Source: JAUWNJ01 sp034190305
GTDB taxonomy: Bacteria > Planctomycetota > Phycisphaerae > SM23-33
Direction: 5' to 3'
Length of the DNA: 10,085 nt
Assembly: GCA_034190305.1 (NCBI GenBank)
Contig: JAXHSV010000104.1
Location: 1-10,085, forward strand
Of this stretch, positions 1 to 5,444 are shown in pieces. Under the pieces are notes generated by a model that worked only from the letters and a program-made list of their open reading frames with translations, was not told the DNA's origin and ran no database searches. Both the position numbers and the translations under genes were made by a program. Position 1 is the stretch's first letter; each line of letters starts with the position of its first letter.

Positions 1-519
1 ATCTCGCAGTTGCGCCTTCTTCTGTTCAGCAGGTCTGTGCACCCTGAACTCTTCGATATATACCACGATCACCGCATCGTCAAAGAAGGCTATGAGGCCC
101 AGATTTGGATAACAGGTCTAAGCCATCTGATCTCGTTTCACCGCGGCAAGGCCACTGTTACCCAGTTAATCGCCGACGCTTCGGCGATGCTCCCGAAACA
201 TGGGAGGGTGGCGTCTCTGCGCCTTCGCGGCGAAAAGGACCACGAAATCGACGCCGGTCCCATCCGCCACATGATAAGTTTCCAGGTTGAGACGATGAGC
301 CCCAGGCTGTATGAGCGAGTCCACGCGGACATGACCGAGCAGGCTTCACAAGGTGGGTTGTTTCTGTCATTTTCCGAATGGGTGCAGGCCGGCGCGCCGG
401 AGCCGTTCACCCACATCGACTACGACGCCAAGCCCGGACATCTGCACGTATTCGCATACCACGCCTTCCCCGATGAGTTGACACTCATCAAAACTCAGTC
501 TATATTTGAACTGATTTAA
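1..519 (+). CDS. DUF2617-like protein, C-terminal part (5'-truncated by window edge)
   Basis: The reading frame is open from base 1 to the TAA at 517-519 (172 visible residues). The TTG at base 10 could be a start, but family members as I remember them have extra residues before the 'SRxxHPELFDIY' segment, so the true start is probably outside the window. Visible family-like features, numbered from base 1, are HPELF near residue 15, a 'GLSHLISF' strand near 40, an 'LP' before a basic stretch, a 'SFQVETMSP' strand, and a C-terminal 'YHAFPDELTLIKTQSIFEL' segment that resembles the W/Y-H-A-[YF]-P ending of DUF2617 proteins. The family has no established function. It is predicted cytosolic, with no signal peptide or membrane helix seen. 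The family assignment is from memory of the pattern and has moderate certainty; that this is a real gene is much more certain. Confidence 0.75.
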   Translation: MSQLRLLLFSRSVHPELFDIYHDHRIVKEGYEAQIWITGLSHLISFHRGKATVTQLIADASAMLPKHGRVASLRLRGEKDHEIDAGPIRHMISFQVETMSPRLYERVHADMTEQASQGGLFLSFSEWVQAGAPEPFTHIDYDAKPGHLHVFAYHAFPDELTLIKTQSIFELI

Positions 520-530
520 AAAGAAAATCA

Positions 531-598
531 GCCGCAGAGGCACAGAGAGCGCGGAGTTGATTTGATATTTTTCTCTGCGACATCTATGTCTCTGCGGC
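531..598. repeat. Imperfect palindrome, dispersed-repeat type
   Basis: Arms 531-556 and 573-598 are reverse complements at 20 of 26 positions, separated by a 16-base AT-rich spacer. The outermost bases (GCCGCAGAG / CTCTGCGGC) pair perfectly. The wording 'CCGCAGAGGCACAGAG' resembles a palindrome I remember as scattered between genes in many environmental bacterial genomes. It fills the gap between the DUF2617-like gene and the small basic gene, so it would fold in the 3' UTR of one or the 5' UTR of the other. There is no clear T-run after it that would make it a canonical terminator. Confidence 0.6.
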
Positions 599-616
599 GC
601 AATCTGAAGGAAAAAG

Positions 617-751
617 ATGGGACATAAACGGAGCAATGGAAAACTTGGATGGCGCAATAAAAAGGCCAATCACGGCGTCAAACCCCACAGGGGCAAGGAA
701 AAAAGCCGGTTCGAACGCGCCTTCCGCAAGAAGCGCAACCTCCCGGTCTAA
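617..751 (+). CDS. Small highly basic protein, 44 aa
   Basis: ATG at 617 is preceded by a good Shine-Dalgarno sequence, GAAGGA at 606-611 with 5 bases of spacing, and the frame ends at TAA 749-751. The 44-residue product starts MGHKRSNGKLGW and has 9 Lys, 7 Arg and 3 His, but only two Glu and no Asp. It has no signal peptide or membrane helix. Such composition suggests binding to RNA, DNA or the ribosome, but I do not recognise a named family. The stop lies 18 bases before the start of the deoxyhypusine-synthase-like gene, so the two are probably co-transcribed. A central segment, NHGVKPHRGK (residues 18-27), is superficially similar to the lysine- and histidine-rich hypusination loop of eIF5A; this could be coincidence. 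The ribosome site and clean ending argue that it is real. Confidence 0.65.
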   Translation: MGHKRSNGKLGWRNKKANHGVKPHRGKEKSRFERAFRKKRNLPV

Positions 752-769
752 GCAAATGGGGAAACCACT

Positions 770-1903
770 GTGAGCAAGTCCCGCAACCGGAAGAGCAAAA
801 CCGAAGTTGCCTACGACGACATCTGGACGTACGCACCCCTGAACGCCGCGCAGATTCGCCGGCGGAAAAAACTCCTGTCCGATGAAATCCGCCAGGTTCG
901 CATCGGGCGCAAAACGACGGCTGCGGACCTTGTGGCCGACATGTCCGGAATGAGCATCCAGGCCCGCAACCTCGGACAATGCGCCGAGGTCCTTACCAAC
1001 CTCTACAACGACAAACGCCGACCGACGGTAATGCTGGGCCTGGCAGGACCGCTTATAGCCGCAGGGCTTCGCCGCGTTATCCGCGACCTTGTCGTCGGGG
1101 GATACGTGGACGTCGTCGTATCAACCGGCGCAATCCTGTATCAGGACATCTATCAGGCGAGGGGACACCGGCACTACCGAGGCACGCCAAACGCCGACGA
1201 CCCTACACTGCGAGACCTGTACATCGACCGCATCTACGATACTTACGTCGATGAAGAGAAATTCTTAGACACGGACGTCTGGTGCGGGCGGATCGCCGAC
1301 GAACTGGAGGCCGGAAACTACTCCAGCCGGGCATATCTCGACTTCGTCGGCTCGAAACTGACCGACACCGAGTCCATTGTCTATCAGTGCCACAGGCTTG
1401 GCGTTCCGATGTTTTCGCCGGCATTGAACGATTCATCCATCGGTATCGGGCTGACGGAGCATCGCCACCGCTGCAAACGCGACGGCAAGGCCGGTATCGC
1501 AATCGACTCGATCCGCGACAACTACGAACTGACGCAGATTACCGTTCAAAGCGGCGCCACTGCCGCGATCTACGTCGCCGGAGGCGTGCCGAAAAACTAC
1601 ATCAACGATTCGGTGGTAATGGGTTACATCTTCGGGATCAATCGCGGGCACGATTACGCCGTCCAGGTTACCACTGCCGTTGTCCAGGACGGCGGGCTTT
1701 CGGGTTCGACGCTGGGCGAAGCGCGATCGTGGGGTAAAATAAAAAAGAAGGCCGACTTCGCCATGGCCTGGGTCGAACCGAGCGTTTCACTTCCCCTCCT
1801 TGCCGCTTACATCTTCAACCGCCACCCCGCCCCGGCCCGACCGAGGCTCAAACTCACGTGGGACGGGGATATACTAAAATCACTCAAGCGAAAAAGGTCG
1901 TAG
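770..1903 (+). CDS. Deoxyhypusine synthase-like / homospermidine synthase-like protein
   Basis: The 377-residue protein matches the deoxyhypusine synthase (DHS) fold throughout. Visible landmarks are 'MSIQARNLGQCAEVL' (61-75, the NAD-binding N-terminal helix region), 'VVVSTGAILYQDI' (115-127), 'SPALNDSSIG' (216-225), 'AAIYVAGGVPKNYI' (265-278), 'GHDYAVQVTTA' (293-303) and 'EARSWGKI' (317-324). The Lys in SWGK (K323) corresponds to the lysine that carries the aminobutyl intermediate in the human enzyme. DHS moves the aminobutyl group of spermidine, NAD-dependently, onto a protein lysine; bacterial homologues mostly lack an eIF5A partner and several act as homospermidine synthases. Which reaction this one performs cannot be read from the sequence. 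The start is GTG 770, with a G-rich stretch (GGGGA, 758-762) just upstream. The basic N-terminus may be family-specific. Predicted cytosolic. Confidence 0.9.
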   Translation: MSKSRNRKSKTEVAYDDIWTYAPLNAAQIRRRKKLLSDEIRQVRIGRKTTAADLVADMSGMSIQARNLGQCAEVLTNLYNDKRRPTVMLGLAGPLIAAGLRRVIRDLVVGGYVDVVVSTGAILYQDIYQARGHRHYRGTPNADDPTLRDLYIDRIYDTYVDEEKFLDTDVWCGRIADELEAGNYSSRAYLDFVGSKLTDTESIVYQCHRLGVPMFSPALNDSSIGIGLTEHRHRCKRDGKAGIAIDSIRDNYELTQITVQSGATAAIYVAGGVPKNYINDSVVMGYIFGINRGHDYAVQVTTAVVQDGGLSGSTLGEARSWGKIKKKADFAMAWVEPSVSLPLLAAYIFNRHPAPARPRLKLTWDGDILKSLKRKRS

Positions 1904-1926
1904 GGTAAATCCTACTCGTCGATACT

Positions 1927-2202
1927 ATGTTACGCATCGGGCTTAAATTCCTCGGAGTGATTGCCGTTAGTGTCCTGGCGGCATTCCTGTCGTGGCACTT
2001 TGGCGCCGGTCCTGGGAAAGACGCCGCCCCGATATTAGCATTTTTCGGTTCATTGTCGTTTTTCTTTGCCGAGAACTTAGAGTTTGTGATATGGGGCGAG
2101 TACGGGTGGGTGACGGAAACCTCGCCAGCCGCGGCTTTTAGAATCCTCGGCGTGATATTCTGGATCATAACCGCTGTTTGTATTCTGTTTTGGCGCTCAT
2201 GA
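1927..2202 (+). CDS. Small three-helix membrane protein, unknown function
   Basis: This 91-residue ORF begins at ATG 1927 and stops at TGA 2200-2202. Three hydrophobic stretches are visible: about residues 5-24, 33-56 (rich in Phe) and 70-89. Short charged or polar turns lie between them, including 'GPGKD' at 28-32 and 'GEYGWVTETSP' at 58-68. No conserved family motif is recognised. It lies 23 bases after the deoxyhypusine-synthase-like gene but has no strong Shine-Dalgarno sequence, so it may be translated weakly or from read-through transcription. Its base composition is more AT-rich than the surrounding genes, partly because of the many Phe and Ile codons. It is probably a genuine small inner-membrane protein, though hypothetical. 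Confidence 0.55.
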   Translation: MLRIGLKFLGVIAVSVLAAFLSWHFGAGPGKDAAPILAFFGSLSFFFAENLEFVIWGEYGWVTETSPAAAFRILGVIFWIITAVCILFWRS

Positions 2203-2269
2203 TTAACACTGTTTATCTCGTTCTTGACCGGTTGGCGGGCAGGCATCTACAATCACGGCAAGGCAAATC

Positions 2270-2467
2270 ATGAAACTAATCGTAATTCTTTAGCGCGACG
2301 AGAGCGGCATGATTGTAACAGAGTGCTTTTCGATCCCGGGGTGTGTTTCTCGGGTTGCTACCGAAAACGAAGCCATTGCAAACGTCCGTGAGGCGATTTC
2401 CGCCTGCCTGTAAGCCCGCGCCGCCAACGGCATACCATTGACTGTAGCGATACGCGAATTCGAGTAA
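2270..2467 (+). pseudogene. hicB-like antitoxin relic with two in-frame stops
   Basis: One frame from ATG 2270 to TAA 2465-2467 spells a full-length HicB/UPF0150-type domain interrupted only by TAG at 2291-2293 and TAA at 2411-2413. The pieces are MKLIVIL (stop) RDESGMIVTECFSIPGCV... to ...ANVREAISACL (stop) ARAANGIPLTVAIREFE. 'PGCVS', 'EAIANVREAI' and the 'NGIPLTVAIREFE' tail are hallmarks of the family, which has about 70 residues (65 codons here). Both stops sit where HicB proteins usually have Glu, so a single G-to-T change in GAG and GAA would explain each. HicB normally neutralises the HicA mRNA interferase; no hicA is visible on either side. The final TAA overlaps the AAAGGA ribosome site of the next gene. 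Genes here end in TAA, TAG and TGA, which argues against stop-codon reassignment. Confidence 0.75.
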
Positions 2468-2471
2468 AGGA
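2466..2471 (+). promoter_or_regulatory. Ribosome binding site of first MBL-fold gene
   Basis: AAAGGA lies 7 bases before ATG 2479 and overlaps the terminal stop of the hicB relic. It fixes the start of the metallo-hydrolase gene. Confidence 0.6.
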
Positions 2472-2478
2472 ATATAAC

Positions 2479-3174
2479 ATGAAACTTCAGGTGATTTGCG
2501 ACAACGAGGTCGCCGTCGAAGGGTTCAGGCCCGCATGGGGCTTCGCCTGCATGATCGGCGAGGATCTGTTGTTCGACACGGGGGAAAGCGAAGCGGTGCT
2601 GTTCCACAATCTTCAGCAGGCCGGAGTCCGGCCTGAAGATATCAAGATGGTGGCGGTCTCTCACGGGGACGGGGATCACACCGGCGGGTTGGCGGCGTTG
2701 GTGGAGCGGAATCCGTCGATTCGTGTGGTGCTGCATACCGCTTTTCCTCCCGATGTCATTACGCATATGCGCAACTGCGGCGCAAAGATGACATTGACGG
2801 AGACCTTTACCGAACTGTCGCCCGGAATTCACGTAACCGGGCCCTACCCTACGCGCGAACAGGCTTTGGTGATCCGCTCCAAGGCCGGGCTTGTCGTTGT
2901 AACAGGCTGCGCGCATCCCGACATCGTGGAGATACTCCGGAACATACACGACAATATGGCCGGCCCGATAGATTTGGTTTTCGGCGGCTTCCATCTCCTG
3001 AATCAGACGAAGGACGAGACGCTTAAGACAATAGAGGCCTTCCGCGGTTTCGGCGTCAGGCGGGCAGGGGCCTGCCACTGCACAGGTCCCAAAGCCATCC
3101 AGGTATTCAGGGAACAATACGGGGATGATTTCCTCGATGTAGGTGCGGGCCTTACGATAGAAATAGAGACATGA
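2479..3174 (+). CDS. MBL-fold metallo-hydrolase, MJ0301-like (copy 1)
   Basis: A 231-residue metallo-beta-lactamase-fold protein of the type often annotated 7,8-dihydropterin-6-methyl-4-(beta-D-ribofuranosyl)-aminobenzene-5'-phosphate synthase (MJ0301-like). Landmarks are 'LLFDTGES' (30-37, D33), 'SHGDGDHTGGL' (61-71), 'VTGCAHP' (141-147, H146), 'FGGFHLL' (168-174, H172) and 'CHCTG' (199-203, H200). The metal motif is H62-x-D64-x-D66-H67, where the commoner family form is HxHxDH; Asp at the second position also occurs in ComEC-type MBL domains, so activity is still plausible. The substrate is unknown. No signal peptide is visible, so it is probably cytosolic. A paralogue starts 12 bases downstream, with about 48% identity by my own by-eye count (about 110 of 230), indicating tandem duplication and probable co-translation. 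Confidence 0.88.
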   Translation: MKLQVICDNEVAVEGFRPAWGFACMIGEDLLFDTGESEAVLFHNLQQAGVRPEDIKMVAVSHGDGDHTGGLAALVERNPSIRVVLHTAFPPDVITHMRNCGAKMTLTETFTELSPGIHVTGPYPTREQALVIRSKAGLVVVTGCAHPDIVEILRNIHDNMAGPIDLVFGGFHLLNQTKDETLKTIEAFRGFGVRRAGACHCTGPKAIQVFREQYGDDFLDVGAGLTIEIET

Positions 3175-3179
3175 GGGAG
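3174..3179 (+). promoter_or_regulatory. Ribosome binding site supporting TTG start at 3187
   Basis: AGGGAG begins on the last base of the TGA stop of copy 1 and lies 7 bases before TTG 3187, supporting a non-ATG start and tight coupling of the two MBL-fold genes. Confidence 0.6.
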
Positions 3180-3186
3180 ATTTCCT

Positions 3187-3879
3187 TTGGAACTGAAAAT
3201 CCTTTACGACAACAGAAGCCTTGCCGACGGCGTAGGCTCCGATTGGGGCTTCTCCTGCCTGGTCGGCGACGGTCTGCTTTTCAACACCGGCGAAAAGGCG
3301 CCTTTGCTGCTGGAAAATATGGTCAAAATGGGCATCAAGCCGACACCGCTGGCGTCCGTGGCGGTCTCCCACGCGGATGTATATAGCGCGGGCGGGCTGA
3401 TCGGCCTATTGGATCAAACCCCTCAAGCCAAAGTCTATCTGCATTCGAAATTCCCGCATGCCTTCCTTGACAACGTGCGCCGGAAGGCGGGCGACCGACT
3501 TGTGCTGGTCGATGAGTTCACGGAATTGTCGGACGGCATCTATGCGACCGGGCCATACCCGACGCGCGAGCAGGCGCTGGTAATTCACGGCGAATCGGGA
3601 CTGGTTGTGCTGACCGGTTGCGGCCAGCCAAGCATCGCGTCTATTCTACAGAACATCCGGGAACATCTGGACGAACCGATTGACATGGTAATCGGCGGGC
3701 TTCATCTTGCCTGCCGGATGGAAGACGAAGTGCTCGAGGCCTTAAAGGCGTTCCGCAGCCTGGGCGTGAAACGCACCGGCCTGTGCCTCTGCACCGGCGA
3801 AGAGGCTATGCAGATGTTCAGAAACGAGTACGGGGACGACTTTAGCGAGGTCGGAGCGGGACTTACACTCCAGGCCTGA
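3187..3879 (+). CDS. MBL-fold paralogue with degenerate metal site (copy 2)
   Basis: This 230-residue protein is collinear with the preceding MBL-fold protein and shares long identical runs (for example 'TGPYPTREQALVI' at 121-133 and 'YGDDF' at 215-219). Most metal ligands are replaced: 'LFNTGE' (N33 for Asp), 'SHADVYSAGG' (H62 and D64 kept, but Y66 and S67 replace Asp-His), 'GCGQP' (Q147 for His) and 'CLCTG' (L201 for His). Only H62, D64 and H173 remain of the ligand set. The frame is fully intact, so this looks like a maintained pseudoenzyme, perhaps a partner or regulator of copy 1, and not a decaying gene. The TTG start at 3187 is chosen because AGGGAG (3174-3179) sits 7 bases upstream and the alignment with copy 1 begins exactly there. 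Confidence 0.85.
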   Translation: MELKILYDNRSLADGVGSDWGFSCLVGDGLLFNTGEKAPLLLENMVKMGIKPTPLASVAVSHADVYSAGGLIGLLDQTPQAKVYLHSKFPHAFLDNVRRKAGDRLVLVDEFTELSDGIYATGPYPTREQALVIHGESGLVVLTGCGQPSIASILQNIREHLDEPIDMVIGGLHLACRMEDEVLEALKAFRSLGVKRTGLCLCTGEEAMQMFRNEYGDDFSEVGAGLTLQA

Positions 3880-3965
3880 ACACCTCGCCTTTTAACACGG
3901 AAACCCTGTTGCCTCTGCCCTGTTTAGTAAAGGCTTATCCGTGGATTTTAAAAGAGGAAATAGAA

Positions 3966-4728
3966 ATGCTAACGAGGCAAATAATAAACGTATTGTCGAG
4001 TGCGGTCGTTATATTTGCAGCCCTTTCGTCGCGCAGTTATGCTATCGACAAGGAACCTGCAACCAAACCTGTCCCTGCCGCGATTAAAACCGGTTTTAGT
4101 ACGAAAGAGAAGGGATACTACCACAGAAAGACAAATTACGTACAAGTGTTGAGGAACAGCCCGACAGAGGCCGTCGTTGAGTATTCCGTCAAACTTCCGA
4201 AAGGACTCGGCGACAGGGTAGGCAGGTGGCGACTGCTCGGCGGAAAGCCCTGGGTGGAACTGACGTCCGTCAGTCATCTGACGATGGTGGGCATGCACGG
4301 AGAAAGCCGCATCATCATCTGCCCCGATGCCGGCGGCGGCGGGGACTATGCCTTTGACTCGCTCAAGGGCCTTTCCGGTAAGAAAACAACGGAGTGGATC
4401 GCCCCGCCGACAACCAGCCACATGTTGCTTGACCCGATTATCGACGACGATACGATCTGGGCTATGATGGGCTATGTATCCGGGAAAGTGGCGGATGATA
4501 GGATGCGTCAGCGGCAAGTATCACACGCACCCAGTTACCGTTACAAAGGACGACGTGGGCAAGTCGGAATTTACATTCCGCAGCCCGCTGGCGGGGAATC
4601 TCGAATACGTAGTATTCTATCTTTACGACCGAACGGATGAGACGCCAAAAGACGTATTCACGATAATGGATATTTACCGTCAGAGCATCGGCGGAGACAA
4701 AAACAAAATGGAGCGTAGTTCACAATGA
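3966..4728 (+). pseudogene. Secreted beta-rich protein, frameshifted near 4494-4503
   Basis: ATG 3966 has AGAGGA (3953-3958) 7 bases upstream and opens with a typical signal peptide, MLTRQIINVLSSAVVIFAAL, with likely cleavage after SYA (residue 26). The start at 3909 is rejected because it places this peptide internally. The body contains strand-like, Gly- and aromatic-rich sequence ('GRWRLLGGKPWVELTS') typical of a secreted beta-sandwich, but I recognise no family. After about 4500 this frame turns Arg-rich and ends at 4640. The +1 frame continues sensibly ('GCVSGKYHTHPVTVTKD', later 'LEYVVFYLYDRTDETPKDVF') to TGA 4726-4728, overlapping the racemase start as ATGA. One extra base between about 4474 and 4503 explains this; the repaired product would be about 253 residues. 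It is either a true mutation or an assembly error. Confidence 0.7.
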
Positions 4729-5432
4729 AATGTATCGGACTTATCGGCGGAATGAGTTGGAAATCGTCTGCAGAATACTACACACACATCAACACATTGG
4801 TGGCTGACAGGCTTGGAGGCCTGCATTCCGCTCGTGTAATCCTTTTCAGCCTGGAATTCGATGAGATAGGACGCGCCCAGCGCGAGGATCGATGGAACGA
4901 CATGGCTGCGATGCTTACCGAAGCCGGCAAAGCGCTGAAGCACGCCGGCGCCGATTTCCTGCTGATATGCACAAATACGATGCACAAAGTCGCCGACGAA
5001 GTGGCCGAAGGCGCCGCCCTGCCCCTGTTGCATATTGCCGACGTAACCGGCGAGGCAATCCGACGGGCGGGCCTGAAGACCGTCGGGCTGCTGGGAACAC
5101 GTTTCGTTATGGACGAGGGCTTCTACCGCGAAAGGCTCCGTAATCGCTTCGGTCTGAACGTCATCACGCCGAATGACGAAGACGCCGACTTCGTTCACAA
5201 TATCATCTTCGATGATCTCTGCCAGGGAAGGTTTGAGCCGGACGCACGAAAAAGATGCGTCGAGATTATCGGCAGGCTAGCCAAGCAGGGCGCCGAGGGT
5301 ATTATTCTTGGCTGTACGGAACTACCGCTGCTCATCAGGCCATGCGACGTTAATGTTCCGCTGTTCAACACTACTATTTTACACGCAACAGCGGCTGTCG
5401 ATATGGCAATGTCTGAAGTTAAGGAAAAATAA
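4725..5432 (+). CDS. Aspartate/glutamate racemase family protein (YgeA-like)
   Basis: A 235-residue protein of the cofactor-independent Asp/Glu racemase superfamily. Diagnostic features are 'IGLIGGMSWKSSAEYY' (4-19), 'LICTNTMHK' (80-88, C82) and 'IILGCTELPLLI' (193-204, C197). C82 and C197 are the pair of catalytic cysteines that abstract and return the alpha proton from opposite faces. The length matches the roughly 230-residue YgeA-type enzymes, which have broad amino-acid specificity; the actual substrate cannot be read from the sequence. No signal peptide, so cytosolic. The ATG at 4725 overlaps the TGA of the secreted-protein gene (ATGA), implying translational coupling, and GGAG (4710-4713) lies upstream. 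The gene is fully intact, unlike its two neighbours. Confidence 0.92.
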   Translation: MKCIGLIGGMSWKSSAEYYTHINTLVADRLGGLHSARVILFSLEFDEIGRAQREDRWNDMAAMLTEAGKALKHAGADFLLICTNTMHKVADEVAEGAALPLLHIADVTGEAIRRAGLKTVGLLGTRFVMDEGFYRERLRNRFGLNVITPNDEDADFVHNIIFDDLCQGRFEPDARKRCVEIIGRLAKQGAEGIILGCTELPLLIRPCDVNVPLFNTTILHATAAVDMAMSEVKEK

Positions 5433-5444
5433 AATGGATATTCC

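Noticed and set aside
2270..2467. Stop-codon reassignment allowing read-through of the hicB frame
   Set aside because: The two stops differ (TAG and TAA), and other genes in the window end normally with TAG (1903) and TAA (519, 751, 5432), so reassignment is not tenable.
2290..3372. Long (360-residue) ORF on the - strand
   Set aside because: It lies opposite the two MBL-fold genes and the hicB relic, all supported by motifs. Its sequence has no recognisable domain and is a codon-bias shadow.
3909..3965. Earlier ATG start (3909) for the secreted protein
   Set aside because: It would bury the signal peptide after 19 extra residues. ATG 3966 has a good ribosome site at 3953-3958 and begins the signal peptide.
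3880..3965. Promoter between the MBL pair and the secreted-protein gene
   Set aside because: TTGCCT at 3909-3914 region followed by AT-rich sequence could be read as weak promoter boxes, but the match is too poor to list as a feature.
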